Source: Paenibacillus sp. (lineage in GTDB: Bacteria > Bacillota > Bacilli > Paenibacillales > Paenibacillaceae). From it: 7,729 bases of DNA. The notes below the pieces were generated by a model. The model saw only the letters and a program-made list of their open reading frames with translations. It did no database searches and had not been told where the DNA came from. Position numbers and translations under genes: made by a program. Every line of letters starts with the position of its first letter. The first letter of the stretch is position 1. The DNA lies in assembly GCA_029256665.1 (NCBI GenBank), contig JAQSXN010000164.1:1-7729 (forward strand), read 5' to 3'. Positions 1-5,883 of the stretch are shown here, one piece after another.

Positions 1-1
1 T

Positions 2-250
2 ATCGGCGTCGCTTGTCCGAAGTGCGGCGATGGCAAAATTATCGAAAGACGCAGCAAAAAAGGCAGGATCTTCTATGGCTGCGATCAATATCCGGGCTGC
101 GATTACGTATCATGGGATAAACCTACGGGCAAGCCTTGTCCGAATTGCGAATCCATGCTCGTCGAGAAACGCAGCCGGGCCGGCACGAAATTCCAATGTC
201 CGTCTTGCAGCTATTCGGAAGAAGCGCCGGACGACGATCAGGATGACTAA
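2..250 (+). CDS. topA: DNA topoisomerase I, C-terminal zinc-ribbon tail (partial)
   Basis: This is the last 82 codons of a gene entering from the left, read in the frame starting at base 2 and ending at TAA 248-250. Two Cys4 zinc-ribbon repeats are visible. The first begins CPKCGDGKIIERRSKKGR and continues to FYGCDQYPGCDY. The second starts CPNCESML and closes with QCPSCSY. The FxGCxxYPxC signature is typical of the zf-C4 repeats at the end of bacterial type IA topoisomerase I, which bind single-stranded DNA and help relax negative supercoils. The protein ends in an acidic tail (EEAPDDDQDD). The catalytic Toprim and tyrosine domains lie outside the window. The next gene, trmFO, follows topA in Bacillus as well, which supports the call. 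Any other protein with this zinc ribbon is unlikely given that context. Confidence 0.93.
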   Translation: MGVACPKCGDGKIIERRSKKGRIFYGCDQYPGCDYVSWDKPTGKPCPNCESMLVEKRSRAGTKFQCPSCSYSEEAPDDDQDD

Positions 251-261
251 GCATAAAGAAT

Positions 262-369
262 GAGTTCAAAAAAGTCCGTTTTGGATGGAGATTAGGGACA
301 GAGGAGCGTAGCGACGCTACGTAACCAACGCGCCGGAAGTCCCATATTTTCTTCTTAACGGAATTACTC
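262..369 (+). repeat. Long imperfect stem-loop after topA, possible MITE-like or structured RNA element
   Basis: A nested inverted repeat fills much of the topA-trmFO gap. From outside in, GAGT (262-265) pairs with ACTC (366-369), TCCGTT (275-280) with AACGGA (357-362), GGATGGAGATTA (283-294) with the pyrimidine-rich stretch 345-355, and GGGAC (295-299) with GTCCC (339-343). Inside is a tight hairpin, GTAGCG (308-313) and CGCTAC (315-320). The stem has a few bulges. Several of its pairs are G·U (283·355, 287·352, 290·349), which work only in RNA copied from the + strand, so a rightward-transcribed RNA fold is favoured. No T-run follows, so it is not a standard terminator. It starts 11 bases after the topA stop. 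It could be a small dispersed repeat or a leader structure for trmFO. Confidence 0.6.
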
Positions 370-375
370 CAGCTT

Positions 376-393
376 CCTCCCTTCACGGGGAGG
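376..393 (+). other. Small GC-rich hairpin in the topA-trmFO gap
   Basis: CCTCCC (376-381) and GGGAGG (388-393) form a perfect 6-bp stem around the loop TTCACG. No T-run follows, so a terminator role is not supported. It lies just downstream of the long stem-loop and may be part of the same element. The rest of the gap, 394-473, shows nothing I can name. A GAAAGGA ribosome binding site for trmFO lies at 474-480. Confidence 0.45.
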
Positions 394-493
394 TTGATGT
401 CGTTATGGCCGGCAGCTGTTTCGCCTCGGCCAATTTGTCCCAATAAACGTCAGAAATTTCAAAAAGCTTTGCCGAAAGGATTGAATTCCCGTC

Positions 494-1822
494 ATGTCAC
501 AGAAAGTTACCGTTATTGGCGCGGGGCTAGCGGGCAGCGAGGCCGCATGGCAGATCGCGTCTCAGGGAGTCCCCGTCACCTTATACGAGATGCGTCCCGT
601 CAGGCAGACGCCGGCCCATCATACCAATCAATTCGCCGAATTGGTGTGCAGCAACAGCTTGCGCGCCAACGGTCTCTCCAACGCCGTGGGCGTGCTTAAG
701 GAAGAGATGCGCCGATTGAATTCGCTAATTCTCGGCAGCGCGGACCGCAACGCGGTTCCGGCGGGAGGCGCTTTGGCCGTCGATCGCGACGGCTTCTCGG
801 GCGAGGTGACGAGCAGGCTCCGCGAGCATCCGCTTATCGAAGTGCTTAACGAAGAAGTAACCGAAATTCCAGTAGACGGCATTACCGTCATCGCTACGGG
901 GCCGTTAACCGCGCCGGATCTGTCCAAACAAATTCAAGGTCTTCTCGGCGAGGAATATTTCTACTTCTACGATGCGGCGGCGCCGATTATCGAAAAGGAT
1001 TCCATCGATATGAGCAAGGTGTACTTGGCCTCGCGATACGACAAGGGCGAAGCCGCTTACTTGAATTGTCCGATGACGGAAGAGGAATTCAACGTATTCT
1101 ACGAAGCGCTCGTAAGCGCGGAGACGGCGGAGCTTAAGGAATTCGAGAAAGAAATTTATTTTGAAGGCTGCATGCCGATCGAGGTCATGATGAAACGCGG
1201 CAAGCAAACCGCGTTGTTCGGTCCCATGAAGCCGGTAGGACTCATGAATCCCCATACGGGCAAGCTGCCGCATGCCGTCATTCAGCTTCGCCAGGACAAT
1301 GCGGCCGGCACGCTGTACAACATGGTCGGCTTCCAGACCCACTTGAAGTGGGGCGAGCAGAAACGGGTATTCCAGCTTATTCCCGGCTTGGAGAACGCGG
1401 AGTTTGTTCGGTTCGGCGTCATGCACCGCAATACGTTCATCAATTCGCCGAAGCTGCTCAAACCAACCTACCAGACGCAGACGCGCGACACGCTTTTCTT
1501 TGCCGGACAGATGACTGGCGTCGAAGGTTATGTCGAATCGGCCGCTTCCGGCTTGATCGCCGGCTTGAATGCCGGACGTCTGGCGCGCGGTCTGGAGCCG
1601 TTGGCGTTGCCCGACCAAACGACGCTTGGCAGCATGGCGCAATATATTACGACCGCCGACTTCAAGCACTTCCAGCCGATGAACGCGAATTTCGGACTAT
1701 TTCCGCCGCTCGAGACGCGCATGCGGAACAAAAAGGACAAGAACGAAGCGATCGCGAATCGGGCGCTTGACGCCATCGAAGCGTTTAAAGAGCAACATTT
1801 GGCGCATATTGCCGTACAGTAG
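494..1822 (+). CDS. trmFO: Folate/FAD-dependent tRNA (uracil-54-C5) methyltransferase TrmFO
   Basis: The protein (442 aa, full family length) makes ribothymidine at position 54 of the tRNA T-loop, using methylenetetrahydrofolate as carbon donor and FADH2 as reductant. It is cytoplasmic. The N-terminus carries the FAD-binding dinucleotide fold, [11 protein letters not shown] at residues 9-19. The motif [10 protein letters not shown] holds Cys52, and EGCMPIE holds Cys226, matching the two functionally important cysteines of the Bacillus enzyme (Cys53 and Cys226). The [16 protein letters not shown] block at 338-353 is the typical C-terminal FAD-contacting motif of GidA/TrmFO proteins. The start is ATG 494: an in-frame TGA at 482-484 excludes a longer protein. 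The ribosome binding site GAAAGGA (474-480) lies 13 bases away, a long spacing that may mean modest translation. GidA (MnmG) is excluded by the shorter length and the TrmFO-type motifs. Confidence 0.97.
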   Translation: MSQKVTVIGAGLAGSEAAWQIASQGVPVTLYEMRPVRQTPAHHTNQFAELVCSNSLRANGLSNAVGVLKEEMRRLNSLILGSADRNAVPAGGALAVDRDGFSGEVTSRLREHPLIEVLNEEVTEIPVDGITVIATGPLTAPDLSKQIQGLLGEEYFYFYDAAAPIIEKDSIDMSKVYLASRYDKGEAAYLNCPMTEEEFNVFYEALVSAETAELKEFEKEIYFEGCMPIEVMMKRGKQTALFGPMKPVGLMNPHTGKLPHAVIQLRQDNAAGTLYNMVGFQTHLKWGEQKRVFQLIPGLENAEFVRFGVMHRNTFINSPKLLKPTYQTQTRDTLFFAGQMTGVEGYVESAASGLIAGLNAGRLARGLEPLALPDQTTLGSMAQYITTADFKHFQPMNANFGLFPPLETRMRNKKDKNEAIANRALDAIEAFKEQHLAHIAVQ

Positions 1823-1838
1823 TCTATATCCTTGCGCG

Positions 1839-1860
1839 AATGCGCGCTTTCATGCGCATT
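1839..1860 (+). other. Inverted repeat just after trmFO
   Basis: AATGCGC (1839-1845) and GCGCATT (1854-1860) form a perfect 7-bp stem around an 8-base loop. An overlapping alternative hairpin, GCGCG (1834-1838) with CGCGC (1843-1847), excludes the first, so the RNA could switch between two folds. Neither is followed by T residues, so this is not a canonical terminator. It could stabilise the trmFO transcript end. Confidence 0.4.
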
Positions 1861-1880
1861 ACGTGCTGTATGGCGAATTG

Positions 1881-1912
1881 CCGTCATAGAGTAGAATATG
1901 CGGACTTTTTTT
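1881..1912 (+). terminator. Weak intrinsic terminator candidate downstream of trmFO
   Basis: CCG (1881-1883) plus CATA (1885-1888) pair with TATG (1897-1900) plus CGG (1901-1903). This gives a 7-bp stem with one bulged T and an 8-base loop. Two bases later comes a run of seven T (1906-1912). The shape fits a Rho-independent terminator, but the stem is short and AT-rich, so termination would be partial. The same stretch contains TAGAAT (1892-1897), which resembles a -10 box, but no acceptable -35 box was found at the right distance. Confidence 0.35.
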
Positions 1913-1937
1913 GCAATACGGTACCGGTTTACGATAG

Positions 1938-1955
1938 CCGGGTCTTGCGACCCGG
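1938..1955 (+). promoter_or_regulatory. Strong hairpin in the hslV leader, overlapping a GGAGG motif
   Basis: CCGGGTC (1938-1944) and GACCCGG (1949-1955) form a perfect, GC-rich 7-bp stem with the loop TTGC. The 3' arm overlaps the first two bases of a GGAGG (1954-1958). It lies 35 bases before the hslV start and has no T-run, so it looks like a leader structure rather than a terminator. It might shield the GGAGG that would serve the small frame at 1966-2037. The proper hslV ribosome binding site (1979-1983) is outside the stem. Confidence 0.45.
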
Positions 1956-1965
1956 AGGTCAATTC

Positions 1966-2037
1966 TTGAACAACGGATGGAGGCGGAAGGATGGAAATGC
2001 AGTTTCATGCGACTACGATCTGCGCGATTCGCCATGA
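1966..2037 (+). other. Possible TTG-started leader frame overlapping the hslV start (doubtful)
   Basis: A 23-codon frame starts at TTG 1966, seven bases after GGAGG (1954-1958), and ends at TGA 2035-2037, about 47 bases inside hslV in another frame. The peptide starts [10 protein letters not shown] and has no recognisable domain. Well-spaced ribosome binding sites are uncommon by chance, so it could be a regulatory upstream frame coupled to hslV translation. It could equally be chance, since the overlapped part is constrained by hslV. I found no trace of XerC sequence in it. Confidence 0.15.
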
Positions 2038-2536
2038 AGGAAAAGGCGCGATCGCCGGCGATGGCCAGGTGACGTTCGGCAACAGCATGGTCATGAAAAA
2101 TACGGCGAAGAAGGTAAGGCGGCTGTACCGCGGTCAAGTCGTTGCGGGATTTGCCGGCTCTGTCGCCGACGCGATAACTCTGTTCGAGAAATTCGAAGCG
2201 AAGCTGGAAGAGCATCACGGCAATTTGCAGCGCGCTGCCGTCGAGATGGCGAAGGACTGGAGATCGGATCGCGTTCTGCGCAAGCTGGAAGCGATGATGC
2301 TCGTCATGGATAAATCCGGGATGCTGCTCATCTCGGGCAACGGTGAAATTATCGAACCGGATGACGGCATACTGGCAATCGGATCCGGCGGGACGTTCGC
2401 TTTGTCCGCGGCACGCGCCCTCAAACGGCACGCGCCGGCCATGGAAGCAAAGGATATGGCGAGATCGGCTCTCGAAATCGCGGCCGAAATCTGCGTTTAC
2501 ACGAATAATAATATTATAGTGGAAGAAATCGGTTAG
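1991..2536 (+). CDS. hslV: ATP-dependent protease peptidase subunit HslV (ClpQ/CodW)
   Basis: This 181-aa protein is the proteolytic core of the HslVU machine, a double hexameric ring of the N-terminal nucleophile (proteasome beta) family. It cleaves proteins unfolded by HslU in the cytoplasm. The conserved start of the mature enzyme is seen at residues 8-9 (HATTI). Also present are GDGQVTFG (23-30, with the family Asp at 24), the family Lys at 40 in [18 protein letters not shown] (52-61), LRKLEAM (96-102) and IGSGG (130-134). The ribosome binding site GGAGG (1979-1983) is seven bases before ATG 1991; ATG 1997 is a poorer in-frame alternative. hslU starts 24 bases downstream, so the two are co-translated subunits of one operon. 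The N-terminus is MEMQFHATT, seven residues before Thr8. B. subtilis CodW (MSSFHATT) is reported to use an N-terminal serine, which is absent here. Confidence 0.97.
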   Translation: MEMQFHATTICAIRHEGKGAIAGDGQVTFGNSMVMKNTAKKVRRLYRGQVVAGFAGSVADAITLFEKFEAKLEEHHGNLQRAAVEMAKDWRSDRVLRKLEAMMLVMDKSGMLLISGNGEIIEPDDGILAIGSGGTFALSAARALKRHAPAMEAKDMARSALEIAAEICVYTNNNIIVEEIG

Positions 2537-2560
2537 ATCATAAGCGGGAGGCGATATGGG

Positions 2561-3964
2561 ATGGGGAATGACGTGTTGACGCCGCGCCAGATCGTGGCGG
2601 AGCTCGATAAGTACATCGTCGGCCAGAAGGATGCGAAACGTTCCGTGGCGGTAGCGCTGCGCAACAGATATCGCCGAAGCAGGCTGGACGAAGCGCTCAG
2701 AGATGAAATCGTGCCCAAAAACATTCTGATGATCGGACCGACGGGCGTCGGCAAAACGGAGATCGCGAGGCGTCTCGCGAAACTGGTGAAGGCGCCGTTC
2801 GTGAAGCTGGAAGCGACCAAATTCACGGAAGTCGGCTATGTGGGACGCGATGTCGAGTCCATGGTGCGCGATCTTGTGGAAACGGCGATTCGCATGGTGA
2901 AATCCGAAAAAACGGAGCAGGTCCGCGAGAAAGCCGAAAAACAAGCCAACGAACGCATCGTGATGCTTCTTGCGCCAAGCGCCGTCAAAGCCAAACCTTC
3001 CAAAAATCCGTTCGAAATGCTGTTCGGCGGGAATGCGGAAGAAAAGGAAGAAGAGAAGGACAAGGAACAGGATGGCGCCTTGCAGCTTAAACGTTCGCAG
3101 ATCAAAGCACAGCTGGAAGCCGGAAGCCTGGAGAATGAAATCATCGAGATCGAGGTCGAAGATACGACTCCGAACATGATGGATATGCTGTCAAACGGCC
3201 AAGGACCCGAAGGCATGGGCATGAACATGTCGGAATTGTTCGGACAGCTGATGCCCAAAAAGCCTAAAAAGCGCAAGCTGCCCGTGAAGGAAGCGCGCAA
3301 GGTGCTGACGCAGGAGGAAGCGAACAAACTGATCGACATGGACGACGTCGTGACGGAGTCCGTTACCCGCGCGGAACAAAGCGGCATTATTTTCATCGAC
3401 GAGATCGATAAGATCGCCAGTCCTTCCAGAGGCTCCGGTCCCGACGTATCGCGCGAAGGCGTGCAGAGGGACATATTGCCTATCGTGGAAGGTTCAACGG
3501 TCATGACCAAATACGGGCCGGTGAAGACGGACTACATCCTCTTCATGGCCGCGGGAGCGTTCCATATTGCGAAGCCGTCCGATTTGATACCGGAGCTGCA
3601 AGGCAGGTTTCCGATTCGGGTAGAGCTTACTTCGCTCAGTCTGGATGACTTCATCAGCATTTTGACGGAGCCAAAAAACGCGTTGACGAAACAATATACG
3701 GCGCTGCTGCAGACCGAGGGAATCGAAGTGGAATTTTCGCCCGAAGCGATTCGGGAGTTGGCTTCGATCGCGGCGGACGTCAACCGCAACATGGAGAATA
3801 TCGGCGCGCGCAGGCTTCATACGATTCTGGAGAAGCTGTTAGAGGATCTAAGCTTTGAAGCGCCGGAGCTATCGCTGGATAAGATGACGATCACGCCCGA
3901 ATACGTGCGCGAGAAGCTTGGCGGCATAGCAAAGGATCGAGATTTAAGCCAATACATTTTGTAG
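2561..3964 (+). CDS. hslU: ATP-dependent protease ATPase subunit HslU (ClpY/CodX)
   Basis: This 467-aa AAA+ unfoldase forms the hexameric ring that recognises, unfolds and feeds substrates into HslV. The N-terminal LTPRQIV is typical. Walker A is GPTGVGKT (59-66), the pore loop GYVGRD is at 92-97, and Walker B IIFIDEID is at 276-283. The intermediate I-domain covers about 110-245 and has a charged, Lys/Glu-rich middle. ELQGRFPIR (345-353) carries the likely arginine finger, and GARRLHT (415-421) the sensor-2 arginine. The C-terminus DLSQYIL is the tail that docks into HslV and activates it. The length matches B. subtilis ClpY. The start is ATG 2561, with GGGAGG at 2546-2551 nine bases upstream. 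An out-of-frame ATG at 2556 stops after seven codons. The I-domain distinguishes it from ClpX. Confidence 0.98.
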   Translation: MGNDVLTPRQIVAELDKYIVGQKDAKRSVAVALRNRYRRSRLDEALRDEIVPKNILMIGPTGVGKTEIARRLAKLVKAPFVKLEATKFTEVGYVGRDVESMVRDLVETAIRMVKSEKTEQVREKAEKQANERIVMLLAPSAVKAKPSKNPFEMLFGGNAEEKEEEKDKEQDGALQLKRSQIKAQLEAGSLENEIIEIEVEDTTPNMMDMLSNGQGPEGMGMNMSELFGQLMPKKPKKRKLPVKEARKVLTQEEANKLIDMDDVVTESVTRAEQSGIIFIDEIDKIASPSRGSGPDVSREGVQRDILPIVEGSTVMTKYGPVKTDYILFMAAGAFHIAKPSDLIPELQGRFPIRVELTSLSLDDFISILTEPKNALTKQYTALLQTEGIEVEFSPEAIRELASIAADVNRNMENIGARRLHTILEKLLEDLSFEAPELSLDKMTITPEYVREKLGGIAKDRDLSQYIL

Positions 3965-3993
3965 TCGTTACAGTTCCGGGAGGCACATTAGAA

Positions 3994-4764
3994 ATGAGTT
4001 TATTGAACAAAACAAGAACGCTGAACCGGCTGCTGCAGAGAGCAGCCGGCAAGGCACTCAGCTTTAGGGAAATGGCGGAGGTGTTATGCTCGACCGTTCA
4101 GAGCAACGTCTTCGTCGTCAGCCGCAGAGGCAAAATACTGGGCTGCGCCGCCGTCGATATTTACGATCATGACTACATCCGATCTCTGTCGGGGGACGAG
4201 CTCAGATTCTCACAGGAATCAAACAATCGATTTCTCGAAACGGCGGAGTCTCTGACCAATGTCGAACTGGATTCGGGAATTTTGGAAGCATTCTCCAAAC
4301 TGGGGAATCATGAAGTCATGACTGTAGTCCCAATTACGGGCGGCGGCGATCGATTGGGCACGTTGGTTCTGACCCGATTGTCGGGATCGTTCGACGAAGA
4401 CGATCTCGTGCTTGCGGAGTACGGTTCCACCATCGTAGGCATGGAAATTTTGCGCGAACGCGCCGACGAAATCGAGCAGGAAGTCAGAAGCCGCGCCGTC
4501 GTTGCAGTTGCGGTCGGTTCGCTGTCGTTCAGCGAATTGGAAGCCGTAGAGCATATTTTTGAGGAGCTGGACGGCAAAGAGGGCCTTCTCGTCGCTTCGA
4601 AGATCGCGGACCGGGTCGGAATTACAAGATCCGTTATCGTCAACGCGCTTCGAAAACTAGAGAGCGCCGGCGTGATCGAGACTAGATCGCTTGGGATGAA
4701 AGGCACTTACATCCGGATCCTTAATCACCAGCTTTTGCAAGAACTGAAAAAGATCAAGTCGTAG
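3994..4764 (+). CDS. codY: GTP-sensing transcriptional pleiotropic repressor CodY
   Basis: CodY (256 aa; 259 in B. subtilis) is a dimeric DNA-binding protein that represses hundreds of stationary-phase genes when branched-chain amino acids and GTP are abundant. The N-terminal GAF domain has SRRGK (43-47) and [14 protein letters not shown] (113-126). A linker helix, [21 protein letters not shown], spans about 141-161. The C-terminal winged helix-turn-helix, [20 protein letters not shown] at 201-220 followed by [17 protein letters not shown], is almost identical to that of B. subtilis. GGGAGG (3978-3983) is ten bases before ATG 3994. codY lies 29 bases after hslU, as in the B. subtilis cod operon, and ends at a strong terminator. 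The oddity is in residues 51-110, where the residues I recall as lining the amino-acid pocket in B. subtilis (Arg61, Phe71-Pro72, TAFPVE 96-101) are not preserved. The family call is certain; the effector response is not. Confidence 0.97.
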   Translation: MSLLNKTRTLNRLLQRAAGKALSFREMAEVLCSTVQSNVFVVSRRGKILGCAAVDIYDHDYIRSLSGDELRFSQESNNRFLETAESLTNVELDSGILEAFSKLGNHEVMTVVPITGGGDRLGTLVLTRLSGSFDEDDLVLAEYGSTIVGMEILRERADEIEQEVRSRAVVAVAVGSLSFSELEAVEHIFEELDGKEGLLVASKIADRVGITRSVIVNALRKLESAGVIETRSLGMKGTYIRILNHQLLQELKKIKS

Positions 4765-4786
4765 TCCTAGTTCAAAAAGTACAAGT

Positions 4787-4820
4787 AAGCCCTATCTTTA
4801 TTCAAAGATAGGGCTTTTTT
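4787..4820 (+). terminator. Intrinsic terminator of the codY operon
   Basis: AAGCCCTATCTTT (4787-4799) pairs perfectly with AAAGATAGGGCTT (4804-4816) around the loop ATTC. A six-T run (4815-4820) overlaps the stem end. A 13-bp perfect stem plus T-run is a textbook Rho-independent terminator. It separates the codY block from the flagellar operon, so flgB needs its own promoter. Confidence 0.93.
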
Positions 4821-4870
4821 CTTATTGTAATAAATTAGGGAATTGAAGAAGATATTCCTGTCAGCAAAAA

Positions 4871-4899
4871 ACGACAGAACGATCTCATTTTTTTAATAA
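4871..4899 (+). promoter_or_regulatory. Candidate sigma-A promoter for the flagellar operon
   Basis: ACGACA (4871-4876, four of six bases of TTGACA) lies 17 bases before TAATAA (4894-4899, four of six bases of TATAAT). The spacer is AT-rich. Initiation would fall near 4905-4908, inside the Spo0A box described separately, an arrangement that fits repression. A promoter is required somewhere between the codY terminator and flgB; this is the best pair I found, but other weak pairs exist and the match is modest. Confidence 0.27.
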
Positions 4900-4902
4900 A
4901 TA

Positions 4903-4911
4903 TTTGTCGAA
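4903..4911 (+). promoter_or_regulatory. Spo0A-binding site (0A box) upstream of flgB
   Basis: TTTGTCGAA matches the known 0A-box consensus TTTGTCRAA at all nine positions. Spo0A is the master regulator of entry into sporulation and also controls many transition-state genes. The site is 74 bases before the flgB start at 4985 and next to the candidate -10 box. The motif is extended by a short dyad, TTTGT (4903-4907) with ACAAA (4911-4915). Binding is inferred from the motif and position only. Confidence 0.5.
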
Positions 4912-4971
4912 CAAAGAAGGAATGAGAGTCAATCTGTTGAATAGTTAAACTAAGATTTTCATAGCGAAAGT

Positions 4972-4976
4972 GGTGA
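4972..4976 (+). promoter_or_regulatory. Ribosome binding site that sets the flgB start at GTG 4985
   Basis: GGTGA matches part of the anti-16S sequence AAGGAGGTGATC and lies eight bases before GTG 4985. The upstream in-frame GTG codons at 4970 and 4973 overlap or abut this site and have no purine-rich site of their own. GTG 4985 is therefore the preferred start, five codons shorter than the longest reading. Confidence 0.55.
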
Positions 4977-4984
4977 AACGTACA

Positions 4985-5398
4985 GTGAAATTGTTGAATG
5001 GCGCAGCGTTTGGGCGCATGGAAGCAGCTCTTTACGCGGCTGAATCCAGACAACGCGTGATTTCGAATAATGTCGCAAATGCAGAGACGCCATACTTCAA
5101 ACGCTCGGAACTATTATTCGAAGAGCTGCTGGAGCAGTCGATGGGCGGGGGAGAGAATCGCCTCTCGGGTAGGTCGACGGACGCAAGGCATATTCCGATC
5201 GGGGCTAACTCGGCCAGATTGCCTGCGCCTGAAGTCGTGACCGACAATTCGACATCGATGAATAATAACCAAAATAATGTCGACGTCGATCGGGAGATGT
5301 CCCTGCTCGCCAAAAATCAACTTAGTTATAACTTCTATATTCAGCAGATCAATCACGACTTAAAAATGCTGCGAACAGGCATTGACGGGAGGGCATAG
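4985..5398 (+). CDS. flgB: Flagellar basal-body proximal rod protein FlgB
   Basis: FlgB is a subunit of the proximal rod joining the MS ring to the distal rod. It is exported by the flagellar type III apparatus without a cleaved signal peptide. The protein is 137 aa from GTG 4985 (142 from GTG 4970), within the usual range. The rod-protein N-terminal signature VISNNVANAETPYFKR lies near residues 25-40. It matches the N-terminal domain shared by FlgB, FlgC, FlgF and FlgG. The middle is Asn/Ser-rich, and VDVDREM...NQLSYNFYIQQINHDLKMLRT is the coiled-coil-forming C-terminal helix. It is the first gene of the flagellar (fla/che-type) operon, 221 bases after codY and past a terminator. Its stop is five bases from the flgC start. 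FlgC is a separate, clearly different neighbour. Confidence 0.95.
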   Translation: MKLLNGAAFGRMEAALYAAESRQRVISNNVANAETPYFKRSELLFEELLEQSMGGGENRLSGRSTDARHIPIGANSARLPAPEVVTDNSTSMNNNQNNVDVDREMSLLAKNQLSYNFYIQQINHDLKMLRTGIDGRA

Positions 5399-5403
5399 TT
5401 TAA

Positions 5404-5856
5404 GTGAAATTATCGAACGGATTTGATATCAGCGCATCGGCTCTGACCGCCCAACGGATGCGGATGGACGTCATTTCCTCCAACATCGCCAATGCGGAAA
5501 CGACTCGAGGCAGCTATGTTAACGGGAAATTCGAGCCTTACAAACGGAAGCTTGTTGTATTGGAGCCTACGCAGCAGTCTTTCTCGTCGATGCTCTCTAC
5601 GCAAATGGGAGGCAAGGAGAAAGTTTCGGGCGTGCGGGTAGCCCGGATACAGGAAGATCAAACGCCAAATAAACTCGTCTACAACCCATCGCATCCGGAT
5701 GCGGACGAGAATGGATATGTACATATGCCTAACGTTGACGTGGCCAAAGAAATGGTGGATATGATCTCTGCCTCGAGAGCATATGAGGCGAACGTAACGG
5801 CAATTAATGCGACTAAAGCCATGTTCGTAAAGGCCCTTGAGATTGGAAGAGGCTAA
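5404..5856 (+). CDS. flgC: Flagellar basal-body rod protein FlgC
   Basis: FlgC (150 aa, normal length) is another proximal rod subunit, secreted through the flagellar export gate and assembled after FliE and FlgB. The N-terminal domain has FDISASALTAQRMRMDVISSNIANAETT (residues 7-34), the classic rod signature. The C-terminal block PNVDVAKEMVDMISASRAYEANVTAINATKAM is characteristic of FlgC. NPSHPDADENGYVHMPNV, just before it, is also typical. The start is GTG 5404. Its ribosome binding site GGGAGGG (5387-5393) lies within the end of flgB, ten bases upstream, indicating translational coupling. Confidence 0.97.
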   Translation: MKLSNGFDISASALTAQRMRMDVISSNIANAETTRGSYVNGKFEPYKRKLVVLEPTQQSFSSMLSTQMGGKEKVSGVRVARIQEDQTPNKLVYNPSHPDADENGYVHMPNVDVAKEMVDMISASRAYEANVTAINATKAMFVKALEIGRG

Positions 5857-5883
5857 CGTTATAACCGACACGGAGGGGAAATT

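Noticed and set aside
123..443. 106-codon - strand frame covering the end of topA and the following gap
   Set aside because: Part is antisense to topA, and the rest reads through the stem-loop element. No ribosome binding site or domain was recognised.
905..1669. 254-codon open frame on the - strand
   Set aside because: It is antisense to trmFO, with Arg/Leu/His-rich composition and no family motifs.
1957..1972. Possible CtsR heat-shock operator (GGTCAATTCTTGAAC) before hslV
   Set aside because: CtsR sites are direct heptad repeats; here only one partial heptad and a short inverted TCAA/TTGA are present.
1840..2037. 65-codon + strand frame from ATG 1840
   Set aside because: There is no ribosome binding site before ATG 1840, it crosses two hairpins and a terminator candidate, and it resembles no known protein. 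Only the TTG 1966 subframe has a plausible site.
1859..2944. 361-codon open frame on the - strand
   Set aside because: It lies opposite hslV and the start of hslU, is rich in His, Arg and Phe with no recognisable domain, and is explained by codon bias of the real genes.
4953..4970. Possible CodY box upstream of flgB (GATTTTCATAGCGAAAG)
   Set aside because: Only the left half fits AATTTTCWGAAAATT; the spacing and right half do not, so CodY binding here is not supported by sequence.
4946..4972. Possible sigma-D flagellar promoter (TAAA, 15 bases, CGAAAGTG)
   Set aside because: The -10 part lacks the GCCGATAT pattern, and the start of transcription would fall at or beyond the ribosome binding site.
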